DNA of 64,000 nt, taken from assembly GCA_032690845.1 (NCBI GenBank), contig CM064430.1, positions 44,489,882-44,553,881 on the forward strand. Reading direction: 5' to 3'. The notes beneath the pieces are model-generated. The model ran no database searches, was not told the DNA's origin, and saw only the letters and a program-made list of their open reading frames with translations. Below are positions 34,281 through 46,911 of this stretch, in pieces; the stretch's first letter is position 1; each line of letters starts with the position of its first letter. This DNA is from Eleusine coracana subsp. coracana (taxonomy: Eukaryota > Streptophyta > Magnoliopsida > Poales > Poaceae). A program made the translations under genes and the position numbers.

Positions 34281-35944
34281 TATCTCTACAACCTATTAAT
34301 TTTGGTGCAGTTGTCCATTTCGTGTCCGCGACCATACGCAACAAGGAATCCAATCACCGTTCGTAATCATAGACTTTTTTAGTCATGATTCCAATCGTTC
34401 CGATCGTTAGTACTTTGTATCCTTATATATATGCAAAGGATCCTATGTTCGTACTGTATTTTTGAGCTAGTCCCTCCTCTCCTTAGGATCGAATCCAACA
34501 TCGTCGTCGCCATTGAAGGTGCACAATCGCCTTGAGTGTCGTCGCTGCCATTGGAGGTGTTTTTGCTCACCCGTCTCCGTCAAGTATTCTTGGGTATTCA
34601 AAACACCCTAGATTAGTATCATCTGTCTATTTAATTCCATTTCGATAATTTTTATCCATCCTTAAGTCACCTGTAGTCATCTATGTGAGCTCCAGTATCC
34701 AGCAAAGCGAATGGCGGCGTTGGTGTGAAGAAGACGACTGTAGTTCATGCCCATTCTAGACTCTTACACTTCATGGGCCTTTTTCTTTTTTCATGGGCTT
34801 CGTGGGCCTTCTTCATTTATTCCCGAGACTGTTGACGCCGTGTTTCGGATCATTCCTGTGGGCTTCGTTGTCGAGACGGAAGATTGCCAGTCTGTGACAT
34901 GGCCGAAAAATCAGAGTAGTGTTCCACGCTTGCAGCCATGGCAACATGATCCAGTTTAGCACCAATGTCCTTCGCCATGGCAGTTGCCGGTTGGCCAGCA
35001 CACGCATGGAGGCGACAGTTAGCAGTGCATGAAGGCTCTGCAGCGAGCGCAGTCGAGGCGGTGGCGGGAACCGCCCGAGTCGACTGGTCTCGCCGGCAAC
35101 AAGCTTGCACTCCCGTGCGTTGTGTGCATCGCAACACGTGCCTCCGCATTCCCAGCGCTATAGTCGTTGCACAACTCCGTCACCTCCACATCGAAACCCC
35201 GCTCCGTGGCCCCGCTGTGAGACGTGCCTGTGTCCGTCGAACAGAGACATACTCAGAACATCGAGCAGAGGCAAGGGGTGGCGACTTCTTTTTTTAGTTC
35301 AACATCAACTTGAGCAGGTAACAGCGGACACGCTTCACTTTCTCTCTCCGGTCAGGGTCTCGTGTTAGTAAATTGATGGAAAACCACCGCTTGCAGATTT
35401 TGAGGAAATCATACACGTGACTATTTGTATGGTTTTGCTGAATTTGGATGGTTTTGGGTGACCTTGCAGGCTTCGTGTAGGAAGAATAACAGATTGAAGG
35501 AATCAATGGTTGACAAAAGGAAGAGCAGCTCTGTATCACTTTTGCAAAATAAGGTGATGACGATGTAGCCTAAACCATAGAGAACTCATATCAAGGTCTG
35601 ACAATTATCAAGCTCTGTTTATGGGGATGGGAACATGTATCCAAGTTTTACATGAAAAGTATTATCGATCATGCACTGGATGCTCTATGCTTATGGTTAT
35701 GGGGCTGCTAAATGATATTCAACCATTGACAATAATCACAGCACCGGTAGTTAAACTGTGCAATTGTTTTTTTTTATTATTGTATTGTTATAAACAAGTA
35801 ACTTCCGGTTAAACATATATTGAAATTCTTATAATATATTTATACATATTCATTTTGATCTTTATTATATGAATAATACATATTATTAGTTATGCACCTA
35901 GCAATGCACGGGCACTATGCTTGTATATATATATCCATGCGTTG
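34281..35944. other. Spacer, no recognised gene
   Basis: Contains a GC-rich block (34950-35290) with open frames in several phases, the pattern of composition-driven chance frames. No domain, splice structure or TE terminus is recognised. Confidence 0.4.
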
Positions 35945-36098
35945 CCATGGCCTTGATACCAATAGAATATCCACCTAATAATAATTATATGATATTTAAT
36001 AGAAACATTACTTTTTAAAATTCCATGGCCTTGATACCAATAGAATATCCACCTAATAATAATTATATGATATTTAATAGAAACATTACTTTTTAAAA
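35945..36098. repeat. 78-bp tandem duplication
   Basis: Two essentially identical adjacent copies starting CCATGGCCTTGATACC at 35945 and 36023. The near identity implies a recent event. Confidence 0.93.
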
Positions 36099-36564
36099 TT
36101 ATGTAACATAAGAAATGTTCAATATTTGTGATATTACATAGTCTAACATTAGTTTGGCCATATAAGATTTTTAATCTCTTGAACTATGTTTAGATATTCC
36201 ATTAGTCTTTCATTCAGACTGTAGAGAACACTGGTGATGTCTGATCTCTTGATACTTGTGACTGATGATTTTATGTATTCATCCGACATCTTCTTGATCT
36301 TAGCTTGGACATCTGTTCCAATGTTTGAAGTATCCTTTGTCATGGTTGTTAGAAGCGAATTCTAGTATTAGTCTAAGTCCTTATGTTTATCTATGTGATG
36401 TAGGCTTATTCGTAGACGATGACAACTTTGATGAGCCTGTCTATATTGAAGCAGTTCACTCCTTTTGCTTCACTGCGTATGTGTTCACCTAATTATCTCT
36501 TCTTTATTTTTCATTTCTAAAATGACAGTGACGTATAGTTAGTCAAGAGAGAAATTCTACAAAC
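36099..36564. other. Spacer with an unassigned short frame
   Basis: A 64-codon minus-strand frame (36149-36343) with a helical, Lys/Glu-rich composition has no recognised family. Nothing else is supportable. Confidence 0.3.
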
Positions 36565-37915
36565 TGATATAGAAATAGTTGTTACTTTGAATAATCCTAT
36601 TTCTAAAATTTAGCAAGTTATTAATTTTGATTCTACAACTAGCAATGCTAGAAATTCTTCAAGTTCTTAGGATGCTGAAATTAATTTACAAGATCATTCA
36701 TGCCTTGCAACAAAATCTAACCTTGCTCAAATTTGTGATGATGATATTTGCTATACTTTGATATACAAACAAGTTTTATTTTTCTTTGATGATATTGCTT
36801 CTAGTATTTTGCCTCTTGCTATCACTAACATATTGCAGGAGTATGAGAATATTTTTTCAGTTGTGATACCCAGAAGGTTGCCACTTTTAAGAGGATTAAG
36901 CATCAAATTGATTTGATACCAAGTGATACTTTACCAAACCGTGCTACATATAGTACTAACCCTGAGGAGAATCAGGAAATTCATCAAGAAGTCAAAGACC
37001 TTTTGAATCATGGGTATGTTGGCGAATCACTTATTCTGTGTGTCATTATTGTACTTTTAGTTCATAAGAAAGATGGTACTTGACGTATGTGTGTAGATTG
37101 TATAACCATTAGGAACATCATCCTATTCCTAGGCTAGACAATATACTTGATGAGTTATGTGATACTATAATTTTTACGAAAATTGACTTGCATAGTGGCT
37201 ACCATCAAATTAGTATGAAACTTGAAGATGGATGAAAAACATGTTATAAAATCAAATTTGGGTTGTATGAGTGGTTTGTAATATCTTTTAGTTCAACTAA
37301 TGTACCTAGTAATTTCATGCATTTGATGAAAAGAGGTTTTAAGAGCTCTCATAGGAAAATTTATGATAGTTTACTTTGATGATATCTTGATTTATAGAAA
37401 GTCAATGAATAAACATACGGATCATTTGTGTGCTATTTTTAATGCTTTGAGAGCTGCATGTTTATTTGGTAACCTTGAAAAGTGTACTTTTTACGTGGAT
37501 TGAGCCTCTTCTCTTTGCCTATGTTGTTACTCTATTGGGAACTAAGACGAATGAGGTGAAGATTAAAGCCATAAAGAGCTGAACGGTATCCCAAATTATA
37601 ACACAGTGAGAAATTTTCTTGGTTTTGTAGGTTTCTTTTCTCAAAGATTTCAGCATCATAGTTGCACCATTGTATGAGTTGATAAAGAAGCGCGTTGAAT
37701 TCCATTAGGGTAAGACACATAACGAATCTTTTGATGCTTTGAAGAACAAGCTTACACATGTACCGTTGTTGCAATGAATTTATGAATTTTGATATGATTT
37801 TTGAGTTTTAATGTGATGCTATTGAATTAAGCATTGGTGATAATTTGATGAAAGATGGTGAATCTGTTACATACTTTAATAGGAAAATTATGGACCCAGT
37901 TTTAAATTAGTCCAC
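36565..37915 (+). pseudogene. Ancient copy of the first Ty3/gypsy family (protease-RNase H part)
   Basis: Collinear with 2850-4215 of the plus-strand element but much more diverged, with many stops and small indels. Recognisable pieces include the linker with ITNILQEYENIF, the RT start at about 37060, the catalytic YFDD-encoding TACTTTGATGAT near 37371, and the RNase H start at about 37800. No LTR or integrase is attached. Its codon at the place equivalent to the stop at 3252 is CAG, which helps date that mutation to the younger copy. Confidence 0.85.
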
Positions 37916-38282
37916 TTAATTAGTTTCAGAGGAAGAAGAAAGGTGATTTGTTTTGGGGATATTTTCTTACTTGGAGGTTCAGGTCTTATGCTCTGACTGC
38001 TTACATTGATGAGCATGCCATATTCCTATCACACTAGCTAATAGACCACACATTAAATAAAATAAAATTAGATAATATATAATTAAGCAGACGCCTTCGT
38101 CTCCCAGCTTGTACACTTTAATTCATTGAAGGTGTCATCTCAGCCTTCCGCCTGTTGGTATCTTTCACGTCGTGTGTCGCTAGCGATGATGGGAGCAGGC
38201 GTTACTGTAGTCCCCACGCTGATGGCCATCGGTGGCACATGCACACAACTCGCTCTCGCCTGACCTAGCCTCGGCCTACAAG
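37916..38282. other. Spacer
   Basis: No recognised gene. The hAT element that follows inserted at its right edge. Confidence 0.4.
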
Positions 38283-40959
38283 CAGGGATGGCCCATGGCA
38301 GGTGCAGGCGGTGCGGCCGCACCGGGCCTCCAAAACCAGGGTGCCCCTTCTACATCACGTATCTACTATACAACTTAGTCTATGGTCTAGCCCAATACAA
38401 CAACAATCTATTTGTTCATTCAGAATTGAAGACGAAGCACAGGCTAGCCCATCAACTAGCATTATGAACAGGCTCATTTGAAGTATTAATCCATTCATTC
38501 AGCCACTTATTTTAAGCAGCCGATTAGGCCTGCAAATAATAAATCCAGCTTGACTTCTCCGGGAAGCCTCCTCCTCTCATTCACGCGGTTTCGTCACAAG
38601 GCTTCGGTTGAACTACAGAAGCGCCCCTCCGCCAGATCACCATCGCCCGATTGTCAAGTCCTCATTGGTGAATCATTATCAAAATTACCGCGCACAAATC
38701 AAAGATTTTAGTCGCTGCCCTTCAGTTCTCAAGGTTAGAAATCTGAATCAATCCCTAAATTTCTACTTGAATGTTCTTGTGTTCTGACTACACGTACTCC
38801 GAATTGATTCATTTTTTTATATCAATACATGCTTTTGTTTCAGTAACTGATGGTTTACTTTTCAATTCATAGTACTTTGGAGTAGTGTCAGATGTCGTCC
38901 AATAGAAAGCACGCATCCGGCAATGAGAAAAGGAGAAAAAAGAAGCATATAGAGGAGTTTACTGAATCCCAGGGAGGTGCTATGCATAACTTTTTTCAGA
39001 CTTCAAAATCTCTAAACATTGAGGAGTTGGCAATAGTTGCTGTGGAGCAAGAGGATGGAGGGGTTTCACAAGAAAATTGACATCAACAAAAATGTATGTG
39101 ATCAGGAGAATCCAGTAGTTACAGAACTTGCCTGTGCTGATGAACAACCATTTTTTCTATTCATATTTATGATCCTAGAAGCTGGGATAATCTTGATAAC
39201 ATAGCAAGAGACGTATTAGTGGAAAAGGGACCTTTAAGAGAACAAAATCTTGTTTTCTCGATGGATAACACTTCAAGACATTTTTTGTATGCTCATTATT
39301 CTAGAGTACAAAAGAATGGAGAAGTACATGATAGAAAATGATTAGTTTATTCTAAGCATATTGATAAAGTGTTTTGCTTCTGTTATAAGATTTTTAAATC
39401 TAACAACATGAAGAGTTCATTAGCATCTGATGGATTAAGAGATTGGAGACATCTCAATGTAAGGTTGAAAGAACATGAAGACTCTCTTGAGCATAAAATC
39501 AGCATGAATTCTTGGAATGAGTTAAGGACAAGACTGAGCAAGCAAGAGACAATTGATAAAGAATTGCAGGAGAAAATCAAAAAAGAGAAAGAACACATGA
39601 AGCAAGTTTGTCCAGATTAGTAGCCATTGTGAGCAAATGCTACTTTTCTTGTTCCTCTATTCAGATAAGTAGCCATTGTGAAGTTTCTTGGCAAGCGGAG
39701 TTTGGCTTTTAGAGGATCAAGTGAAAAGCTCTACAATGAATCAAATGGTAATTTCTTAGCTTGTGTTGAATGATTGCAGAATTTGATCCAGTATTGCAAG
39801 AGCACCTTAGATGCATTCAAAACAAAGAAATTTATCATCATTATCTCAGTCATAAAATTCAGAATGAGTTAATTTCTCTTTTGTCTTCTAGTATTACAAA
39901 CTCTATTATTGAAATTGTCAAAATGGCCTAATATTTCTCCATTATCCTTGATTGTACCTCGGATGTGAGTCATCAAGAACAAATGATTGTGATAGCTCAT
40001 TGTGTTAATATGTGTGATGGCAAGATAATTATTGAGGAGTACTTTCTTGTGTTCTTGGAGGTGGATGTTACATCTGGTTTGGGGATTTTAAATGCATTGC
40101 AACTGAAATGGGTGTAGAAGCATCCTTTCCGGTGAAGCGCCAAGGTACTAGAAAGAAACAATTTGATGAATATGATTGTAGTGAAGAAATATTGCAAGCT
40201 AAGAAGGATTTTGAATTTAATTATTTCTTAGTGATGGTTGATATAGTGACTACCTCATTGAGAAACAACTTTGAAGAACTCCAAGTGTTTAAATCTATAT
40301 TTGGATTTTTACTAAGCTTAAGAACCTTGAAGTCATTGGATGATATTGAGCTAACTGATTGTTGTATTAAATTTGATAAAACCTTCTCTTTTGATGATTC
40401 ATTTGATGTGGACTTAAATGATCTCATATCTGAGTTGAAAGTTTTGCAACTCACTTTACCGGATAGAGAGATATCTGCTATGGAGATTTTTAAATTTGTT
40501 AAAGAAGTGGACAGCTATCCTAATATTTTCATTGCTTACCGGATATTATTTACTATGCCAGTGACTGTTGCATCAACTGAAAGAAGCTTTTCAAGGTTGA
40601 AGCTATTGAAGAACTATTTGAGATCAGTGATGTCTCAAGAAAGATTAAATGGTTTGGCAACCTTATGCATTGAGAAGCTGCTACTGGATGAGATTGATAC
40701 AGATTCTATCATTAGTGACTTTGCCTACAAGAGTGTTAGAAGAAATTGCTTCAAGTGAAGCGATCTATATATAGTTGTTTCTCAGTGCTTTTATATATTA
40801 TATTTTGCACTTATCAATGTATGGCTGTTAGTTCATATGGAATTTATTTATAAGTAAATAAATATAGTTTTAATTGTTAAATTATCTTCTTATGTTTGCC
40901 ACCAATGGGTCTCTATTTTCGTCCTGCACAGGGCCACCAAATTCCATGGGCCGGCTCTG
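38283..40959 (+). mobile_element. hAT transposon with flanking target duplication
   Basis: A 2677-bp element. Its left end is CAGGGATGGCCCATGG and the complement of its right end is CAGAGCCGGCCCATGG, 13 of 16 positions matching. It is flanked by CCTACAAG (38275-38282) and CCTAGAAG (40960-40967), an 8-bp duplication with one change. It encloses a broken transposase gene on the plus strand. Confidence 0.88.
38892..40758 (+). pseudogene. hAT transposase (zinc-finger/DUF4371 type), broken
   Basis: Plus-strand transposase remnant. The start at 38892 (MSSNRKHASGNEKRRKKKH) gives a basic N-terminus. A TTF-type zinc-finger region follows at about 39160-39480 (DPRSWDNL, HYSRVQKNGEVHDRKW, FCFCYKIF, DGLRDWRHLNVRLKEHE). 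A DUF4371-like stretch spans about 39660-40100. The last block at 40108-40758 ends in the hAT C-terminal dimerisation domain (IAYRILFTMPVTVASTERSFSRLKLLKNYL). Several stops and frameshifts, including at about 39078, 39340, 39618 and 39770, make it non-functional, and the catalytic core before 40108 seems partly missing. The protein resembles those annotated as zinc finger MYM-type 1-like. Confidence 0.85.
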
Positions 40960-40967
40960 CCTAGAAG

Positions 40968-41221
40968 CAAGCCCACATCACTCCCTTTGCGCTTGCGCCG
41001 CTCGAGTACAGCGCTGGCCGTGCCCAAGCCCCGTGTGGCCCACTGCCGCCATTCGCTAAAGGTTAGGGTGGTGCATGGCGTCTCCCTAGTTTATATTTTA
41101 TTTATTTAGAAAATGAGGTTTCAGCTGACGGAATAGAAAAACAGAACCAAATGGTTGTTTCATTTCATATTAAAAAAGAAGACCAATTTTGCAAATTTAT
41201 AAAACATGGCCATTTTCAATA
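40968..41221. other. Spacer
   Basis: A short GC-rich then AT-rich stretch between the hAT element and the split TIR element. No gene is recognised. Confidence 0.4.
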
Positions 41222-41739
41222 GGGAAAAGTCCATTTTACTCCTCCTAACAATTCATCAACTTTGTCTAATTTACACCCCCAAACAAAATCTTGGCTCAAT
41301 TTACTCCCTCAAACAATTTAAATCAGTGCAATTTACTCTCTTATATAATTTATCATTTTTATTTCCATTTATACAATATGAATTTAGTGCTAAAATTTTC
41401 CACAATGATAGTTTTTATATAACTTTATGTTAAAGAAATATGAACTATATTTTGCGCATATGTTATATAGTTTAATAATATCTAATACTATCTTAACTAT
41501 AGAGCTTTAAAATTATATATAAAATATTTATAAAAAAATAGAAAAATATACTTTTTATGTATTGATTGTTATAATTTTTCATAGTGCAAAATTTAAGCAT
41601 CGAATTCAAAGTGTACAAAGAGAAACAAAATGACAAATTATAACAGGGAGTAAATTGCATCAACTTGAATTGTTTGGGGTGTAAATTGAGTCAAGATTTT
41701 GTTAGGGGGGTAAATTGGACAAAGTGGTTAAATCAGATG

Positions 41740-42606
41740 TCGGAGGAAGCAGATAGTATATTGGAGAAAGCTTGGATCAAGGCATATGGCTTTCCTAGAA
41801 AGGCTAAAAAAGTGAAATTGTAAAGGAAGTGGCATATCTGGTGGGTGACCCAATAGAAGTGGATGAAAGGAGCTTGAGGGATGGGGGGCCTGGCAGAATC
41901 AAGGTGTTTTGAAAATCATAACATGATTAGAGGGGAGACTTTAGTCCATTTCAATAGTGAAGGTCGGCTTATCAAGTGGTGGAGTGAGGAATCTGAAAAA
42001 TCAAATGATCCATCTGAGCCATCTAAGAAACAGTCCAAGTTTGACAGAATAGATAGAGAGGATAGGGAATCAAATGGAAGCCATGCGACTGGTTTCATGG
42101 CTCTTGGCAGGGAAGGAAATAAAGAGGTTCCAAAAAACAAAGAGGTGACAGAAAGAGATGGTACAGACAAACAACATGACCTAATGGAGGGAGAAGTGGA
42201 GGCTTCGTATATGCTTTCCCAAACTAAGGAGGAAGATTGTGCTGGAACAGAAAAAGAGGGGGAATATGATGAAAGCCAAGATGAAGAGTTGGTAGACTAC
42301 GAAGAGTCCCTGGAAAAAGAGAAGGAGGAAATGATCAGAACTGAAACAGAATTAGAGGAACGAATGAAAAATATGCCTGACCTTATACATAACATGGAGC
42401 AGATAAATAATTGTACTGAAGTTTGGAAAATGATGAAGCAATCTCATCAGAAAGAAGGGGAGTTGAATGACACGGCCATGAGCATTGAAGACAGGGAGTT
42501 CACTATGGTAAAGAACAAAGGGAGGAAGTTTGTGATTGCAAAAAGACAGAGCTCCAGAATTGAAGACAAAGCTAGCAAGGTCCAGGAGAAGGCGCAGGCC
42601 AACTAA
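41740..42606 (+). pseudogene. LINE ORF1 remnant
   Basis: The beginning (41740-41930) encodes a fragment like the conserved ORF1/DUF4283-associated block of plant LINEs (AWIKAYGFPRKAKKVK, VAYLVGDPIEVDERSLRDGG). It is interrupted near 41821 and shifts frame near 41905. The long clean frame 41881-42606 continues with NSEGRLIKWWSEESEK and an extended acidic, coiled-coil-like tail rich in Glu and Lys. No zinc knuckle is preserved. The protein would bind RNA in an active element. Confidence 0.75.
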
Positions 42607-43025
42607 CAGAAAAGGGATGAAGACTAAGGCAAAAAATCTAAATCTAACTCTATTGTTTTTAACTCCCTTGAACATTTGCATTTACTTAATCTTGCGGTAG
42701 CTAGTGGTGTTGTATTGGGTAATGATTATATTAGTGCAATGGAAATGTTGAGTACAATTCAAGCGCAGGAGAGAGCTAAGGCTATGCTGGCAGAGGCTAA
42801 AAAAACGAAGAAAGGTGGAAATATAGAAACAACAAGATAAAGACAAGCAGATTGTACTAGATGAAGGAAAGGAAGGTCTCGAAGACAATAATCATAACAA
42901 GGAAGATGATGGGCACATGAGAGAGGGGGATGAGAATAATAAATTGAAAGGTACTTCTCCAATACCAAAGAAACAGAGGAGAGTGATGCAAGAAATGAGA
43001 GCAAGACCAAAAGACAATTATAAAA

Positions 43026-46000
43026 ATGATAGCACTATTTTGGAACATTAGGGGACTTGGAGGTAAAGGTCGAAGAGGGCAATTGAAAGAGCTAATCAGC
43101 AAATTTAGAGTGGATATTATTTGTCTGCAAGAGACTATCAAAGCTGATTTTGGTATTAGAGAGTTACAGAGTTATGTGGGGGGACAAAATTTTTCATGGA
43201 ACTGGACTGCAGCAAGAGGTCATTCTGGAGGAACACTTGTAGGTGTGAAACAGGGAGATTTGAATGCAATAGAGATGGATTCAGGGGATTTTTCCTCTAG
43301 CATAACAATTGAAAATGGAAAGATGGATTTATTTGGGAGGTCATAAACATATATGGGTCAGTGCAGTATGAGAAGAAAGCAGAGTTTTTACAGGAATTAT
43401 ATAGAAAAATCATGAGGAGTACTGTACCATTATTAATGGGGGGGGGGGGGGGTGTTCAACTCCATCAGATATTCCCATGAGATAATGTCTGGTACTAGCC
43501 AAAATATTTGGATGCAGATGTTCAATAGTTTTATAAATGACACAAAGATCAGGGAACTTGTTAGAGGGGGTTGCAGATTCACATGGGCTAATAAGCAAGA
43601 CCACCCAATCATGAGTAATCTGGACAAAATTTTTGTGACAACAAGCTGGGAAGAGTATTATTCGAGCGTGAATGTAAGAGGGCTAACTAGAGTGGGCTCT
43701 GATCATTCCAATTATTGTTGATTCGGGAGAGGAAACTAAGCAGAGAAAAAGAAATTTCCGATTTGAAATGGCTTGGTTATCGCAAGAAGGGGTCAAAGAA
43801 AAGATCATCTCTAAATGGCCACAGAGAGAAGAGGAGGAAGTGCGGGATTATTGGAAAAGGATGAAGGCAACAATAAGAGGATATCGTAAAGGGATGAGGG
43901 CCAATCTTGATAATCAGATCCATAAGAAAAAGAAAGTGTCGATTCAGAAAATCAAGGAAATAGATGATAGAGCAGAAGGTTTTGGGATTTCTGATGAAGA
44001 ATGGGTGGAACGATATAAACTAGAAGAGGAACTAGAGGGGGTCTATACATATGAAGAGACCATATGGCAGAAAAGAAGTGGAGAAAAATGGGTGTTGAAA
44101 GAGGATGCAAATATAGGGTTCTTTCATGAAGCAGCGAATGGAAGAAAAAGAAAATGTACCATTTTCAGCATTGAGGGGGATGCGGGGAAAATTAGTGAGC
44201 CTAAAGCAATGAGAGAACACATTGAAGGTTTTTACAAGCATCTGTTTGATAGAGAAGACAGAGGAAGCATCAGACTGGAAGATAGCATGTGGGAGGATAA
44301 AGGTAAATTCCCTGAAGTAGAAGCAGAAAAGGTAATTGGCCCATTTACTGAGAAAGAGATCAAAGCTGCTTTGGATGAGATGAAAACAGACTCAACACCA
44401 GGACCTGATGGCTTCCCAACTGGCTTCTATAAAGAATTTTGGGAACAAATAAGAGACCATGTTTTTGGAAATGTTCGAGAAATTTCATAATGACCAACTA
44501 AACTTGAGTAGGCTGAATTATGGGATGATCCCTTTGATCCTGAAGTTAAAGGAGGCCAACAATATTAGACCGTATCGTCCAATCTATCTGATTGGGGTGG
44601 ACTATAAGTGGTTTACAAAAGCTTTAACTCTGAGATTGTCAAGTGTGGTTGACTCTATGATTAGTAGAACTCAAAATGCTTTCATACCTGAGAGGAACAT
44701 CTTAGAGGGGGTGGTTATGTTACACGAGACTCTACATGAACTAAGAAGGAAGAAACAAAAAGGGGTAATTATGAAACTAGATTTTGAAAAAGCTTATGAG
44801 AGGGTCCAATGGGATTTTGTTGTGGAAGTGCTAGAAAAGAAAAAGTTCCAAGTAAAATGGATAGAGTGGATGAAACAAGTGATGTCTGGTGGAAGAGTGG
44901 GAATTAACATCAATGGAGAATATGGGAACTATTTTAGAACCTTTAGAGGCCTGAGACAAGGGGACCCCTTGTCCCCGCTGCTCTTCAACATTATGGTGGA
45001 TGCTTTAGGTACAATGATAGAAAAGGCTAAGAGAGGAGGTTTCATTAGGGGCTTAGTACCTAACTTAGTAGAGGCTAACACATCTGCAATATGCAGATGA
45101 TACTATAATCTTTCTGGAATTGGATTACCAATGCATTGCTCATACAAAATTCTTACTTTATTGTGTTTTGAGAATATGTCTGAGTTCAAGATTAACTACC
45201 ATAAGAGCGAAGTTATAGTGATAGGGGCAGCTGAAACAGAGAAGAGAGAGGTGATACAAATGTTAAATTGCAACGAAGTCAAACTGCCGATGAAATACTT
45301 GGGAATCCCAGTGAGTGATAAGAAGTTATATGCAGCGGAGCTAATGTATGTGGAGCATAAAGTAGAGAAGAGACTCTCCACGTGGCAGTGTAATCTGTTA
45401 TCTTCTGGAGGAAAATCAGTGTTAGTTGAGAGTAGCCTAAGCTCACTCAAGCTCACTCCCAAATTACACTATGGGAATCTACTTGCTACCACTAAGTGTG
45501 CACCATAAGATGGATTCAGCAAGATCCAGCTTTTTCTGGGATGCTGGAGGGCAGAAAAAATATCATATGGTTAAATGGGATACAATGGCCAAACCAAAAG
45601 ACTTTGGAGGCATGGGTTTTACTAATACCATACTGATGAACGAGTGTTTGCTCTCAAAATGGATTATAAAATTATAGAGGGGTGATAATGATATTTGCAG
45701 CCAACTCTTGAGGAACAAGTACTTGAAGGAGAATGGTTTCTATAGTAGTAATGCTAGGAACGGGTCAGAGTTCTGGAAAGGTTTACGTAAAGTAAAAAGG
45801 TACTTGCATGAAAGGTTTAAGGTATATAATAGGAGATGGAAAGAAGGTCAGATTTTGGTTAGATGTTTGGTGTGGTAACTGTCCTTTTCAAATAAGATAC
45901 AACCGTCCTTTTATGATTTGCAACCAACAACATTGGATAGTGGCAAAAGTATTAGAGGGGGAGTTTCTAATTTAAATTTTAGAAGGAGTTTTGGGCCAAC

Positions 46001-46481
46001 GGAAGAGAGGGGAATGGAAGAATTAGAGGGTGAAATCCAAGATACAGTTTCGGGAGACACAAGTGATACAGTGTCTTGGGAATTGACACCAAATAGAAAA
46101 TTTACGACATCTTCTTTATACAGATTTTGCTCTTTCTCTGGAATAAGAGATCATAGGATGGAGGAAATGTGGCAGACCAAACTCCCTTTGAAGATCAGAA
46201 ACTTTTTATGGCTGGTTTTCCAAAATAGGATTCAGACAGTGGATAATCTGGGAAGGAAAAATTGGAAAGGAGATAAAATGTGTCAATTTTGTAATGAAGA
46301 AGAAACCGTGGACCACCTACTGTTCCAATGCCCAATCGCAGTATACTTGTGGAAGGTGATCAATGATAGTCTAGGTTGGAGAAATGCACCGAAGAGTGTT
46401 AAGAATTTTTCTGAACACTTTCTTAGAGGGGCGGGAGAAAGGCAGAACAAAACTTTGCTTTTTTTTCTTAGGAACTATTAG
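43026..46481 (+). pseudogene. LINE ORF2 (endonuclease-RT-zinc finger), broken
   Basis: The endonuclease starts at 43026 with FWNIRGLGG and ICLQETIK, and has a C-terminal SDH at about 43700. RT begins near 44385 (TPGPDGFPTGFYKEFW). It continues through IPLILK, the motif-A block KLDFEKAYERVQWDF, RGLRQGDPLSPLLF and catalytic YADD (45090-45101). A zf-RVT domain lies at about 46160-46370 (LPLKIRNFLWL, CQFCNEEETVDHLLFQCP). Frameshifts occur near 43335, 43440, 43715, 44480, 45085 and 45500. A run of 15 G (43438-43452) replaces the GGDFN-type endonuclease segment. The layout is that of plant L1 elements. Confidence 0.9.
43438..43452. repeat. G15 homopolymer in LINE ORF2
   Basis: Fifteen consecutive G at the place where related ORF2 proteins have a GGDFN motif, so the run has replaced and shifted conserved coding sequence. 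Confidence 0.9.
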
Positions 46482-46911
46482 CTGGACGCTTTGACTTGAC
46501 CGAAACGATTAGGTTTTTAAAGATAAAATAATCGCTATGCTTAGCTTGATTATTCACAAACTAATTTCGTTCATGCAGCGGTGGAGTATCCTCAGCGGGG
46601 GACCAGCAAAACAAGAGCTTGAAATGGTGACGGAGAATATCAGGGCGTAGATGGGAAAGGCGCTCCAACCTACATGAATTGGGTAGAAATCCTAGGATAG
46701 CTTTTGGTACTGGGGACCTGGGTAGTCAGATAACTCTGTACCTTCTAGTAATTTGCTGTTAAGTTTTATATGCGCAGTGGTGAACACCAAAATTTTGTAA
46801 AGCTAGTATCCCGAGCAGTTACACCCTGATGCTTTCTATAAAGCGGGGTAAGTTTTTTGTTTTAAATTTGATAAAGTGGATTGTTCGGGAGAGTAAAAAT
46901 TGACTTTTCTT

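Larger units (their letters stand above)
41728..46864 (+). mobile_element. L1-type LINE retrotransposon
   Basis: About 5.1 kb, flanked by AATTGGACAAAGTGG (41713-41727) and AATTTGATAAAGTGG (46865-46879), a 15-bp duplication with two changes. ORF1 (41881-42606 and upstream) and ORF2 (43026-46481) occur in order. The 3' end is T/A-rich (GTTTTTTGTTTTAA) without a long poly(A). Frameshifts in both ORFs show that it is inactive. Confidence 0.9.
41222..46911. mobile_element. TIR element (MULE-like MITE) split by a LINE
   Basis: The left arm begins GGGAAAAGTCC at 41222 and reads through TTTACACCCCCAAACAAAATC. The inverted right arm lies at 41640-41727 and resumes at 46880-46911 (GGGAGAGTAAAAATTGACTTTTC). 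The gap is exactly the LINE at 41728-46864 plus its target duplication. Without the LINE the element is about 540 bp with arms of about 120 bp and no coding capacity. The superfamily is uncertain; long TIRs suggest a Mutator-like MITE. Confidence 0.78.

Noticed and set aside
34965..35297. 110-codon Arg/Ala-rich frame
   Set aside because: Frames in other phases are equally long. There is no domain, splice or promoter evidence.
36149..36343. 64-codon coiled-coil-like frame
   Set aside because: Too short and without family resemblance; AT-rich context.
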